Assembly (NCBI GenBank): GCA_964587655.1
Contig: CAZPMT010000002.1
Span: 1-64,000 of the forward strand
Source: CAZPMT01 sp964587655
GTDB lineage: Bacteria; Hydrogenedentota; Hydrogenedentia; Hydrogenedentales; SLHB01
Reading direction: 5' to 3'
DNA: 64,000 nucleotides
Below the pieces are notes generated by a model that saw only the letters and a program-made list of their open reading frames with translations, made no database searches and was not told the origin of the DNA. Made by a program: the position numbers and the translations under genes. Positions within the stretch are counted from its first letter, which is position 1, and each line of letters begins with the position of its first letter. Positions 51,499 to 60,475 of the stretch are shown one piece after another.

Positions 51499-51562
51499 CA
51501 GGATGATATACTGTGGCGCTTTGGAGAACGGACTTGCGGCGAAACCAACATGGAGGCAACGG

Positions 51563-52105
51563 ATGGAGACGTGGATCGACAGCAAGACGCTTTACGAAGG
51601 CAGGGTGATCGCCTTACGCGTGGGCCATGTTCGGATGGACGACGGAACGGTGGCGTTTCGCGAGGTGGTCGAGCACCCCGGCGGCGTGGCGGTACTGCCG
51701 GTGCTAGGCGATTCCGTCATTCTGATCCGGCAGTACCGCGTAGCCATCGGCCGGGATATCCTTGAGATACCGGCGGGCAAACTCGAAGGCGCGGAAGATC
51801 CGGAACACCGGGGCCGGCGCGAACTCGAGGAGGAAACGGGCTACCGCGCCGGGCGGATGGTATCGCTCGGTTCCGTGTTCGCGAGTGTGGGCTACACCTC
51901 GGAGGAGATCCATCTCTTCGCCGCGTTGGACTTGGAGCCGGTGGGACAGGACCTGGAATCGGACGAATGCATCGAGGTGGTCCCCGTCCCCCTCGCGGAC
52001 ATCGAGCGGCGGATGGCCGCGAACGAACTCAAGGATGCCAAGACCCTGGTCGGTCTGCAAGCACTCCTCCGATATCTGGGAAACGTCCGTGAATCGCGCC
52101 ACTAA
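51563..52105 (+). CDS. NUDIX hydrolase, ADP-ribose pyrophosphatase type
   Basis: The 180-residue protein has an intact NUDIX box, GKLEGAEDPEHRGRRELEEE followed by TGY, at about residues 72-94, matching GX5EX7REUXEEXGU. The flanking segments LIRQYRVAIGRDILEIPAGK and SVFASVGYTSEEIHLFAAL match ADP-ribose/ADP-sugar pyrophosphatases of the NudF type. It likely cleaves ADP-ribose. I chose the ATG at 51563 with GGAGG 6 bases upstream. A (TGACTCC)8 array lies just before it. Confidence 0.92.
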   Translation: METWIDSKTLYEGRVIALRVGHVRMDDGTVAFREVVEHPGGVAVLPVLGDSVILIRQYRVAIGRDILEIPAGKLEGAEDPEHRGRRELEEETGYRAGRMVSLGSVFASVGYTSEEIHLFAALDLEPVGQDLESDECIEVVPVPLADIERRMAANELKDAKTLVGLQALLRYLGNVRESRH

Positions 52106-52143
52106 CCGCCGCTGAGCCGTAGAGCATTATGAATAGGGAAAAC

Positions 52144-52734
52144 ATGCACAACATTACCAGTATCTGCGTCAACGCAGGATCAAGCCCAGGGTTGCTTGCG
52201 GAATACGGACAGGTTGCGCGGGAATTGGGCAAGTGCCTGGCCGCTCATGGAATTACCATCGTCTTTGGCGGTGCAGACGTAGGGCTGATGGGAGACATGG
52301 CCAATTCCGCGCTTGCGAATGGCGGCAAAGTCATCGGCGTGATTCCCGAGGCGATTGTGGAAAAGATTGGCCATGATAGCCTCACCGAACTGCATGTCGT
52401 CCCGTCAATGCACGAACGCAAGAAGCTGATGTTCGAGCTTTCCGACGGCTTCATCGCCTTACCAGGTGGCATGGGAACGCTTGACGAAATCTTTGAGGTC
52501 CTCACTTGGGCGCAGCTCGGCTTCCACTCCAAGCCATGCGGCCTGCTCAATGTCTGCGGATACTTCGATGATCTGTTGCGGTTCCTTGAGCACTCCGTAA
52601 ACCAACAGTTCGTGAAGAGAGAGCATCGGGATATGCTGCTCGTTGGGGAGTGCGGTGATGAACTCCTTGAGAAATTCCGGCGGTATCAGAGGCCTGCAAC
52701 GGAGAAGTGGTTCAGCGTAAAGCGGAACTCATGA
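52144..52734 (+). CDS. LOG-family (TIGR00730) phosphoribohydrolase-like protein
   Basis: The 196-residue protein has the Rossmann fold of the LOG family: SICVNAGSSPG at the start, VFGGADVGLMGDMANSALAN, SMHERKKLMFELSDGFIALP and PGGMGTLDEIFEVLTWAQLG. The PGGxGTxxE and R-K motifs needed for catalysis are intact. Family members release ribose 5-phosphate from nucleotides such as cytokinin monophosphates. The usual first Gly of GGGxxG is partly changed (GGADVG). The ATG at 52144 has AGGGA just upstream and starts at the family position; an upstream ATG at 52129 is possible. Confidence 0.92.
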   Translation: MHNITSICVNAGSSPGLLAEYGQVARELGKCLAAHGITIVFGGADVGLMGDMANSALANGGKVIGVIPEAIVEKIGHDSLTELHVVPSMHERKKLMFELSDGFIALPGGMGTLDEIFEVLTWAQLGFHSKPCGLLNVCGYFDDLLRFLEHSVNQQFVKREHRDMLLVGECGDELLEKFRRYQRPATEKWFSVKRNS

Positions 52735-52895
52735 CAACTCGCGCCGCACGAATCGCGCGCGCAAGGCTTCCGCGCGAGCGCCGAAAGGTGTTCGGTTTGC
52801 TCTTACATGCGTGGGCAGGTGTCCTGTATCGCATGCACGGCAGTATCCAGTATATTATGGGGAGCCGCGTGAACAAAGTTCGGTTTGGAGATATT

Positions 52896-53780
52896 ATGAA
52901 ACGAATCACACGAGAACACACAGTGCCGTGCCCGAAGCGGTACGAGGTGCGGGACCCGGTTGCCGAGGTAGAACTGGGCGAGGAGTTCATCGTTGAGACG
53001 ATCAACTTTCGCACGCCGATCATCCGCAATCCCGAGGACGCCAACCCTCCGAAGTATCGGGAAAGAGAAGAGACGGGGCCAATCTTCATCAAGGGGATTC
53101 AGCCCGGCGACGTGCTGGCTATCCATATCGGGGACATAAAGCCGGAAGGGCACGCCAGCGGAGGCTGGTGGCGCGATCCAAAGGAGAATTCGTTCTTGCG
53201 AATCCAGGACGGTCAAGTCCATTTTCCCGGAGGGCTGAGAACCCCGGTCCGAATGATGATCGGGGATATCTACGTGACTCCGGAGAAACCCTGCAACAAC
53301 CCGGACGACAACGGCGGCAATATGGATTTCAAGGATATTGCCGCCGGCAACACGCTGCTTCTTCGGGCACAGTTGCCCGGCGGGTTGCTTGTCCTTGGCG
53401 ATTGCCACGCGGCCCAAGGCGATGGAGAAATCCTGGGCCTCGCGGCGGAATGCGCCGCCGAGGTTACCCTCACAATCACAAAGGACGAGCGGTTCCTCCC
53501 TCAGCGGCCTACAATCATCAAGCCCAATTCCTTTGTGAGCATCGCGTGTGGACGGGACTATGCCGTGGCGCGCGACTTGGCGGTGGACGACGCCAAGCGC
53601 ATCCTCGCACGTGTTGCTGGATGCACAAAAGAAGAGGCGTATCTCTTCGTAACAACCGTCGGCGACCTCCGCAACGGGGCTGTGTGGTGCATGGGCAAAT
53701 CAGAACCTCCATGGATTCTAACCATGCCGGTTGTCGTAGGAGTCGAAGTGCCGTTTGGCCAAGGAAAACAACTGGGCTAG
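52896..53780 (+). CDS. Acetamidase/formamidase family protein
   Basis: The 294-residue protein matches the acetamidase/formamidase family: EHTVPCPKRYEV, GPIFIKGIQPGDVLAIHIGD, GGNMDFKDIAAGNTLLLRAQ, LVLGDCHAAQGDGEILGLAA and ARVAGCTKEEAYLFVTTVGD. The DxHAxxGDGE motif carries metal and catalytic residues. It would release ammonia from small amides. I chose the ATG at 52896 with GGAG 5 bases upstream; the frame is open another 63 codons. The GNAT gene follows after 6 bases. Confidence 0.93.
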   Translation: MKRITREHTVPCPKRYEVRDPVAEVELGEEFIVETINFRTPIIRNPEDANPPKYREREETGPIFIKGIQPGDVLAIHIGDIKPEGHASGGWWRDPKENSFLRIQDGQVHFPGGLRTPVRMMIGDIYVTPEKPCNNPDDNGGNMDFKDIAAGNTLLLRAQLPGGLLVLGDCHAAQGDGEILGLAAECAAEVTLTITKDERFLPQRPTIIKPNSFVSIACGRDYAVARDLAVDDAKRILARVAGCTKEEAYLFVTTVGDLRNGAVWCMGKSEPPWILTMPVVVGVEVPFGQGKQLG

Positions 53781-53786
53781 AGTCAC

Positions 53787-54293
53787 ATGAACACGGCCAT
53801 ACGCGAATATAGGGAATCAGATTTCGACGCCTGTCGTTCTCTCTGGGCGGAGCTTACGCAACGCCACCGCGAGATCTACGAAGATCCTGCGATTGGCGGA
53901 GACGATCCAGGACACGGACTCGAAGTGTACCTGGCCAATGCTGAACGACGAGTAACATGGGTTGCCGAGATAGACGGCAAAGTCGTCGGTATGTCCGGGC
54001 TGATCGTGCACGGCGACGAGGCCGAGATCGAGCCCGTTGTTGTCTCGTCCCAGTACCGTTCACGGGGCATCGGGGCCGCCCTTGTTCAACGCGCAATTCA
54101 GGAAGCCAAGAACGAAGGGGTCCGTTTCCTGAGCGTCCGACCGGTCGTGCGAAACAAAGAAGCCATATCGTTCTTCGTCAGGCTGGGTTTCAATTTGGTG
54201 GGACACGTTGACTTGTTCCAGGATCTGTCAGGGGAGCCGGAAAGAAAATGGTTGTCAGGTATCGCGGTTCATGGACACACGCTGCGCTACTGA
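53787..54293 (+). CDS. GNAT-family N-acetyltransferase
   Basis: The 168-residue protein has a GNAT fold: IREYRESDFDACRSLWAELT at the N-terminus, VTWVAEIDGKVVGMSGLIVH, the acetyl-CoA loop SSQYRSRGIGAALVQRAIQE (motif A) and NKEAISFFVRLGFNLVGHVD (motif B). The substrate cannot be predicted. It starts 6 bases after the acetamidase stop and is probably co-transcribed with it. Confidence 0.9.
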   Translation: MNTAIREYRESDFDACRSLWAELTQRHREIYEDPAIGGDDPGHGLEVYLANAERRVTWVAEIDGKVVGMSGLIVHGDEAEIEPVVVSSQYRSRGIGAALVQRAIQEAKNEGVRFLSVRPVVRNKEAISFFVRLGFNLVGHVDLFQDLSGEPERKWLSGIAVHGHTLRY

Positions 54294-54457
54294 CACCCAA
54301 ACCAGCGGCGGATCGAGGTGCGCTCCTGTCCGGACATCACACCCACTACTATCATCGGCGACTGGATGCTTCGCCGAGGCCCGCACAGTCTTAGGTTGCG
54401 GGTTGCCGCCATCGCGGGCGCTGGGTTACCATGCTGCCTGTATCCGGGAGGGACGTT

Positions 54458-55660
54458 ATGAAAGCCGTGATCATGGCGGCGGGGAAGTCGACGCGGACGT
54501 ACCCGCTGACGCTGACGAAGCCGAAGCCGCTGTTGAAGGTGATGAACAGAACCATCCTCGAACATCATCTCGAAGGGTTGCGGGGTCTTGTCGACGCGGT
54601 GGTCCTGGTGGTGGGATACCGCGCCGAGATGATCCGCGAGGTATTTGGCGCAGCGTACAAGGGCATGGCGCTCGAGTACGTGGTCCAGACGGAGCAGCGG
54701 GGTACGGGGCATGCCATCCATCAGTGCGCCCGGAATATCGACGGGCCATTCCTCGCGATGAACGGCGATGACCTGTACGCGCCGGAGGACCTTCGCCGCC
54801 TGGCGCAGGCTGAACAAGCGGCGCTTGTGAAGACGGTCGCGGACCCGCGGTTGTACGGGATCTATGAGGTGACGGAAGGGGGGCGCGTGAAGCGGCTTGT
54901 CGAGAAGCCGCACGAGGTTTTCTCGAACCTCGCGAACGTCGGCGCGTACAAGTTCACGCCCGAAGTGTTCGATATCCTCGCGAATACCCCGCCGTCGGAG
55001 CGCGGCGAGATCGAGATCACGTCGGCTGTTCAGACGCTCGCGGAACGGGGGAGTTTCCACGTCGTCGAGGCGCAGGGATATTGGTTTCCCATCGGTTATC
55101 CCTGGCATTTGCTTGATGCCAACGAGCATTTCCTTAATCAATACTTGAGGGGCGATATCCTCGGCGAGGTCCATCCCGCGGCGCACTTGAACGGGGCGGT
55201 GTACGTCGGAAAAGGCACGGTGATCCGGCCAGGCGCGGTGATTGACGGGCCGGTGTGCGTCGGCGAGGATTGCAGCATCGGGCCAAACTGCTGGCTCCGC
55301 GCAGGGACGACCGTCGGCAACCGGTGCCGCATCGGGCAGGCCGTCGAGATCAAGAACTCGATCCTGATGGACGACGTGTTCGCGGCGCATCAGACGTATA
55401 TCGGGGACAGCGTAGTGGGCGATCGCGTGAACCTCGGGTGCGGCACGGTCACGGCGAACGTGCGGCACGACGGCGGGAACCATATGTCCATGGTGAACGG
55501 CGCATGGGTCGACACGGGCCGGATGAAGCTCGGCGCGATCATCGGCGACGGCGTTCACACGGGGATTCATACGTCCATCTATCCGGGACGCAAGCTCTGG
55601 CCGGAGACAACGACGCGTCCGGGCGGCGTCGTGCTGAAGGACTTGATGCCGCGCGGGTGA
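54458..55660 (+). CDS. Bifunctional sugar-1-phosphate nucleotidylyltransferase/acyltransferase-like protein
   Basis: The 400-residue protein has an N-terminal nucleotidyltransferase (MAAGKSTRTYPLTLTKPKPL at residues 6-25, GTGHAIHQC, MNGDDLY, KPHEVFSNLANVGAYKF) and a C-terminal left-handed beta-helix of hexapeptide repeats (from about 235: GAVYVGKGTVIRPGAVIDGP, NCWLRAGTTVGNRCRIGQAV, VNLGCGTVTANVRHDGG). This is the arrangement of GlmU-like and archaeal-type sugar-1-P enzymes that make NDP-sugars. It is not the canonical bacterial GlmU by sequence, so the exact sugar is open. I chose the ATG at 54458 with GGAGG 6 bases upstream. Confidence 0.9.
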   Translation: MKAVIMAAGKSTRTYPLTLTKPKPLLKVMNRTILEHHLEGLRGLVDAVVLVVGYRAEMIREVFGAAYKGMALEYVVQTEQRGTGHAIHQCARNIDGPFLAMNGDDLYAPEDLRRLAQAEQAALVKTVADPRLYGIYEVTEGGRVKRLVEKPHEVFSNLANVGAYKFTPEVFDILANTPPSERGEIEITSAVQTLAERGSFHVVEAQGYWFPIGYPWHLLDANEHFLNQYLRGDILGEVHPAAHLNGAVYVGKGTVIRPGAVIDGPVCVGEDCSIGPNCWLRAGTTVGNRCRIGQAVEIKNSILMDDVFAAHQTYIGDSVVGDRVNLGCGTVTANVRHDGGNHMSMVNGAWVDTGRMKLGAIIGDGVHTGIHTSIYPGRKLWPETTTRPGGVVLKDLMPRG

Positions 55661-55696
55661 CGCCACCCTTAGCTTGCCGCGTGCAGCGGCAACCGT

Positions 55697-56737
55697 TCAC
55701 TTCTTGCCAATCCTGATCCCGCCGCTGAGGCTTTCGATCGTCACTGCGGCGGACACGTTTGGGGGGCCGAATTGCAGTTTCCAGCCGGGACCATGCTCGC
55801 TTACCCGTTGCGGCGCGGGTCCGAACTCGTTCTCGATGCGGCCGGAGAGTGTCGATACGTCGAAACGCGCCGCAACGTTCTCCGGGACGCGAACGGTGAC
55901 CTCGCCGCTCTTTGTCGAGACCTTCAGCGTCCCTGCTTCGTTCAGATCACCGGAGAAATCCACTCTGCCGGACTGAGTGGAGAACTCGGCGGCGCGCAGC
56001 CGCTCGGCGGATGTTTTGATGTCCCCGCTCACGGTGGACGCCTCGGCTTGTTGCAGGACCTTGTCAACCGACACGTCGCCGCTTACCGTTTCGGCCTTCA
56101 CCTCGGCGACGGCGCCTTTCACGTCGATATCGCCGCTGATGGTCTCCACGTCGAGGCGCTCGAGCGTGCCCGAAACGGTCACCTTGCCGCTGACGCTTTC
56201 GGTCCGGACCGCGCCGATGCTTCCGGTGACGGACGCATCGCCACTGGTAGTCTTCACCGTTGCGGAGGGAGCGTCGGCCGACACGGTGACATCGCCGCTG
56301 ATGCTTCTTGCCTCCACCGGCCCTTGAGCGCGTTCGACGGTGAGATCTCCGCTCACGGTTTCGGCGTCGATCTTGCCCGCGACTTCGGTCACGCGTGCGT
56401 CCGCGCTCACGGTCTCGACCTCGATGCTGCTGCCCTTGGGGATCGACACGGTCAGATCCGAGGCGATCTTGCGGCCATTCAGCTTCCTGACCACCACCTC
56501 GATTGTGACCCGGTTCCCGCTTCCTGCGAAGTCCAGCCGCTCGACGTCCTCGCCCAGGACGCCCTTCACGTGCACCTGGTTGCGATCCCAGGTCTGAACC
56601 TGAACCGACCCGGCCACGTTCTTCACGCGGACATGTCCGTCCGGCGCCGCGTCGCATGACTGCTCCACTTCGGTGTCGGCCCAAGCCGCCGTGCTCAAGA
56701 CAAGCGCACCCAATAGAAGTTTCCGCCATGTTCTCAT
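55697..56737 (-). CDS. DUF4097 beta-repeat secreted protein
   Basis: The 346-residue protein has a signal peptide (RKLLLGALVLSTAAWA) and a right-handed beta-solenoid-like array of short repeats ending in -SGD or -SGK (AETVSGDLTVERAQ, VETISGDIDVKGAVA, AETVSGDVSVDKVL, FSTQSGRVDFSGDL), the DUF4097 family. Function is unknown; the genes are often found with ECF sigma factors and anti-sigma factors, and a possible sigma N-terminal remnant lies 25 bases upstream. I chose the ATG at 56737, with AAGGAGG 9 bases upstream, for the signal peptide. Confidence 0.9.
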   Translation of the reverse strand: MRTWRKLLLGALVLSTAAWADTEVEQSCDAAPDGHVRVKNVAGSVQVQTWDRNQVHVKGVLGEDVERLDFAGSGNRVTIEVVVRKLNGRKIASDLTVSIPKGSSIEVETVSADARVTEVAGKIDAETVSGDLTVERAQGPVEARSISGDVTVSADAPSATVKTTSGDASVTGSIGAVRTESVSGKVTVSGTLERLDVETISGDIDVKGAVAEVKAETVSGDVSVDKVLQQAEASTVSGDIKTSAERLRAAEFSTQSGRVDFSGDLNEAGTLKVSTKSGEVTVRVPENVAARFDVSTLSGRIENEFGPAPQRVSEHGPGWKLQFGPPNVSAAVTIESLSGGIRIGKK

Positions 56738-56762
56738 TGTCTCACGCCTCCTTTTTCCAGTG

Positions 56763-56870
56763 TCACACCGTTGTCTTGGCCGGCGCATCCCCAGCCTTGG
56801 CCCGGGCAACCAGCGCTGCGTCGGCGGCTTGGCCGCCGGCTTCGACCTCGTCCCGATCATATGCGGCCAT
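56763..56870 (-). pseudogene. Possible ECF sigma-factor N-terminal remnant
   Basis: A 35-codon frame ends 25 bases before DUF4097 and reads AADAALVARAKAGDAPA, which resembles the first helix of ECF sigma factors (LVxRAxxGDxxAF). The rest is missing. DUF4097 genes often follow a sigma gene, which supports the reading, but the fragment is too short to be sure. Confidence 0.35.
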
Positions 56871-56887
56871 AGGGCGTCTCTCTACGG

Positions 56888-56916
56888 CACGGTTTGTCGG
56901 TGTTTGACAAACTGTG
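56888..56916. repeat. 29-bp dispersed palindrome, copy 4
   Basis: Arms CACGGTTTGTC and GACAAACTGTG with a 7-base loop. It lies just upstream of the sigma-like remnant. Confidence 0.85.
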
Positions 56917-57146
56917 GTCAAGCCCACGTTCGTACTCCCCAGGGCGTGCCGGCGCGCCCCAGTATGACACACAGCGCCAACCTCATGCCGCTATCCAGGC
57001 CGCGCCGTCACACCCGCGGCAACCGTTCTGGAGTTCGTCTTGCTTCTTAGATGCCGGACAAGGGCAAAAGGTTTAAGCACCCCACGGTTCACTTAAGCGC
57101 CCTGTGCACCGTAGTAGAATCGATAGGGCTCTTCCATTTCAGCGCG

Positions 57147-58418
57147 TCATGGTGAGCGGGGCCTCCGTCTTCGTTGCTGAATTACCGACTTGGCGCGGCG
57201 GCGTATTTCGCGGGCGCGAAGGTAGGAGTAGGTGTCGTCGGAGTCGGGGTAGAGTTCTTTGGGATCGATCTTCATGTGTTTGAGGATGTGGCGGACGGCG
57301 TCTTCGGGGAGGGTGGAACCTTCGCGGGGACGGTATGCGGCGAGCATGGCTGCTTCGTTCTTTAGGGCGGCGACGGGATCGAGGAGGATGGCTTGGCGCA
57401 TGGCGTCGAGCATGGCGACGTCTTCGCCGTAGGTGGCGGCTCTGGTTGCTTTGCGCATGAAACGGTCGGCGAGGTCGAGGGTGGGGAGATTTTCGGAGAG
57501 GGATAGGTTCTGGCATTCGGGTTCGAGGTTGGTGTCGGTGGCTTGCCGGGAGACTTGGGCGAGTCCGCCAACGGCGGTGGGGTCTGACACGCTGGGGTGT
57601 AGGGCGCGGATGAGGTGGTTCTGGTCGAACATGCAGCGGAATGCGCGGTATTCTCGCGCGATGCGGAGGAATGCCTGGAGGACGGTGTTGAGCTTGATGG
57701 TTTCCATGTGGTACTGGCCGGTGGACGCGGTGAATGTTTCGGTGAGGGGGTTGGTGCGCAGCGCGGCGGCGGCGCGGCTGGTCATGACGTGCAAGAGGGC
57801 CATGGTGTGGATGGTGTGGAAGTCGAGGGGATCGGGGTCGTGGGTGCAGTCGGACTTGGCTTGGGCGTCGGTGACGAAGGCGTTGTATTCGGTCTGCTCG
57901 TAGGGGCACGTGGGGCGCTCTTTGGGGGGCAGGGCGAGGACGTCGTCGTTGGAACATGGACAGGTTTCCCAGAGTGGACAGTGGGTCCCGCAGATCTGGA
58001 GGCGGCGTGAGTAGAGGCCGTGGAGCAGGGCGTTGCGGTTGCCTTTGGGCGCGCCGGTGAGATCAAATCCGCCATGGAAGCGGCAGCGTCCGTTGGGGTG
58101 GTTGGACTGAAGGGTGCAGGGGGTTCCGTTTGGGGTGCGTGCGCCGCAGATGCGATGGCCGAGTTGGGCCTCGGCGGCGTTGACGGTGGCGATCCAGTTG
58201 GCGTCCCAGGCGCTGGAGCAGCGTGTGCCGAGATCGGTGAGGGGGTCGGGAGGGTCGTCTATATCGTTCAGTACGGCGTCGCGGACTAGAGCCCACGGGT
58301 CGCCTGTCGCGTAGGCGCGGATCTTGTCGATGGATTCCTCGGGTCCGGGGAGGTCCTTTTCGCCGGGAAAGAGGAAGTCGTTTTCGATGTCGCGTGTGTT
58401 CTTCTTCTTTTTCTTCAT
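57147..58418 (-). CDS. HGGxSTG-type hypothetical protein
   Basis: The 423-residue protein starts with a lysine run, has a Cys/His segment ICGARTPNGTPCTLQSNHPN followed by GRCRFHGGFDLTGAPKGNRN, and a second Cys group CGTHCPLWETCPC. The first matches the CxxxTxxGxPC...HGGxSTGP motif seen in many short proteins of phages and integrated elements. The rest is helical and unrecognised. GGAGG lies 6 bases before the ATG. Codon and base use is unusually C- and G-rich with many Pro and Arg in other frames. It begins the accessory region on the right. Confidence 0.65.
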   Translation of the reverse strand: MKKKKKNTRDIENDFLFPGEKDLPGPEESIDKIRAYATGDPWALVRDAVLNDIDDPPDPLTDLGTRCSSAWDANWIATVNAAEAQLGHRICGARTPNGTPCTLQSNHPNGRCRFHGGFDLTGAPKGNRNALLHGLYSRRLQICGTHCPLWETCPCSNDDVLALPPKERPTCPYEQTEYNAFVTDAQAKSDCTHDPDPLDFHTIHTMALLHVMTSRAAAALRTNPLTETFTASTGQYHMETIKLNTVLQAFLRIAREYRAFRCMFDQNHLIRALHPSVSDPTAVGGLAQVSRQATDTNLEPECQNLSLSENLPTLDLADRFMRKATRAATYGEDVAMLDAMRQAILLDPVAALKNEAAMLAAYRPREGSTLPEDAVRHILKHMKIDPKELYPDSDDTYSYLRAREIRRRAKSVIQQRRRRPRSP

Positions 58419-59411
58419 GGATGACCTCCGGTGGGTGGCCAGGCGCGGGGCGGATGGCGCGCGCGGATCAACACCCTCTATATATTAGCCCACGGCGTTC
58501 CACTGGTAGGTTGGAGGCTTTGGGCTGGAGGCTGTAGGTAAGTGGGTGGCGGACCGGGGGTTGCGGATGGCGATCGGCGGCTGGCGGGGGAAAGCGCACG
58601 GGACAAGGGGCACGGACGGGCAGGGACTAACAAGGACGAGCAAGGACGAGCAAGGACAAAAGGGGAAAAGGGCAAAGGAGGAAAGGCTTGGGTCTTGGGT
58701 CTACAACCTCCAGTGTCAAGTCTACGGCTTTGGGTTGAATGGGCGAAGACACACCCGTTGCACTTGCCACTTGAATCCGCATGGGAAACAAGGGGGATTT
58801 GATTGACGATCCGTTGTATTTTCTTATATTTAGCGTTTGCGGTCCAAACAAAGACCCAACGCAGACCGAAGGAGAAGTGCATGTGATTCTAACCACAAAG
58901 AACTCAGAGCGCGCAAAGAAGGGCGGCGGCTCTTGGGGTCTTGGTCTGATGCTGGCGTATTGGCTCATCGTTAGGGCAACTCTTGTTTTGACAGGATTTG
59001 ACAGGATAGAAATGGCTGAAAGAGACGGGATGGGCTCCCCCAAGGCCGATTGCACGCCATTCGCGTCCATTGTGCGACGAGAACGGCCATTCCGTCCCAT
59101 CAAGGAACGGTGTAAGGAAGGAGAATATGGGGATGGAGGGAGATGAAGGAAATGGGTCCATGGGCCAAAAGGACTGTGGGGAACGACAAGACATGTAGAT
59201 GAAGGCCGCGGTTGTCAATGCACCCGTGACTCAATCGTTACATCCAGTCGAAGAATGATCTTGACACCCGCTCCCTGTCAAATAAACGGTGGACTGTCGC
59301 CAGTTACCCTTCACCGGAGCCCACTGCTGATCGGCGCGCCGGACACAAGACTCCAAACGCGGCCCCCGTCGGCTGCAGCACATGGTTAGGCCGCCCGACG
59401 CCAAGCTTCGA
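58419..59411. other. Non-coding stretch with short tandem repeats
   Basis: No gene is supported in these 993 bases. There are tandem CAAGGACGAG units at 58631-58660, a duplicated TTTGACAGGAT near 58987-59007, and purine-rich low-complexity DNA at 58640-58690. Reading frames here lack protein-like composition. Confidence 0.6.
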
Positions 59412-60260
59412 CTAGAACCCAAATGGTGGCCCAGGATCTCTACTGACAAGAAACATACGCAACACGGCCATCCCGATAAAAAGCATCGCCGCGCCAAGAC
59501 TTAACTTGGACGCGTCCCACGCCTCACGCCACTTACTCCGGTTGGGAATGCCCCTCCGCGCGCCTTGCTTTAGAGACGCGAACATTGAGGCCAGCGCAAT
59601 AGCGACGAACCCCACGCCCATGCTAAGCGAAAGGGAAACCCAGATTCTATCTTCCCTTGCATTCTTTGCGTACTGTTCTATGGGCGGAAGAATCCGTCGA
59701 GTATACGCGATTGAACGCACTTCGGGTTGACCCTCAATGACGGCGGACGCTGACAGTTCAACGCCGGTGCCGCCAGCGAGGATCATTTGAACAACACCGC
59801 CATCCCCTCTTTCGAGTATTGACCAAGAGACGCGGACCTGCCCTTGGTCTATTCTTGACTGGTCGAGTTGAAGTTCAACAACGTCCCTGCTTTGCTTTCG
59901 GATTCTCGCTTCGAGGATCGGCGTATTGCCCTCAGTTTGTATGATGAAAGGCCGCAGCACGTGTTGCGCCCGAATCGGCTCCTTCCCGGCGTTCCACAAG
60001 GCGATCTGAGCGGTTGTGACATCGCTCTTGATCTCACTCCCGCGAGAACTAACAGAGAGTTCGGAAACCTCTCCGGCTCGGACCACGATCGACTTTACAG
60101 GATGGACGAAGTATGTGAGCTCTCGTTCTCGTCTGCTCCCAACGAAGAAGTAAATGGCCAAGAGCACCCCGATGACACTGGCGATGCTGCCAATGACTCC
60201 AACCCAAGGGTTGGAAAAGAATCCGCGTAGGCGGCTGGGTGTTGCTGCGCTCTGCGTCAT
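59412..60260 (-). CDS. Membrane protein of unknown function
   Basis: The 282-residue protein has one membrane helix at about residues 20-40 (VGVIGSIASVIGVLLAIYFF), a beta-rich middle domain (about 45-195, starting RERELTYFVHPVKSIVVRAG) and two helices near the C-terminus (ISLSL-like SLSMGVGFVAIALASMFASL and LGAAMLFIGMAVLRMFLV). I do not recognise a named family. It lies 215 bases downstream of the DUF262/HNH gene in the same direction, inside the accessory region. The ribosome site is weak. Confidence 0.65.
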   Translation of the reverse strand: MTQSAATPSRLRGFFSNPWVGVIGSIASVIGVLLAIYFFVGSRRERELTYFVHPVKSIVVRAGEVSELSVSSRGSEIKSDVTTAQIALWNAGKEPIRAQHVLRPFIIQTEGNTPILEARIRKQSRDVVELQLDQSRIDQGQVRVSWSILERGDGGVVQMILAGGTGVELSASAVIEGQPEVRSIAYTRRILPPIEQYAKNAREDRIWVSLSLSMGVGFVAIALASMFASLKQGARRGIPNRSKWREAWDASKLSLGAAMLFIGMAVLRMFLVSRDPGPPFGF

Positions 60261-60475
60261 GGTTTTCTCAAAGCCGGAGCCGCGGCTGTCAAGCTGTCGC
60301 GCACCAAGGCTTCGTTATGCCATTCCTCGCTTCTTATAGGCAGTGCTCGAACCATTCCTTCAGGACGCCGAAGTCATGGACGGACATCCTCCGATTGACT
60401 CATCCCATAATTGTAATCCGTCATTCGTAATTGCCCAGCGCAAGCCCTCTAATTCTACGATGGATTCGTTGGGCC

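Noticed and set aside
54458..55660. Canonical GlmU
   Set aside because: Domain order fits but the N-terminal motif and the beta-helix sequence resemble the wider sugar-1-phosphate nucleotidylyltransferase group rather than GlmU itself.
58478..59218. Several overlapping frames of 90-160 codons
   Set aside because: They overlap low-complexity and tandem-repeat DNA, lack ribosome sites and have no protein-like composition.
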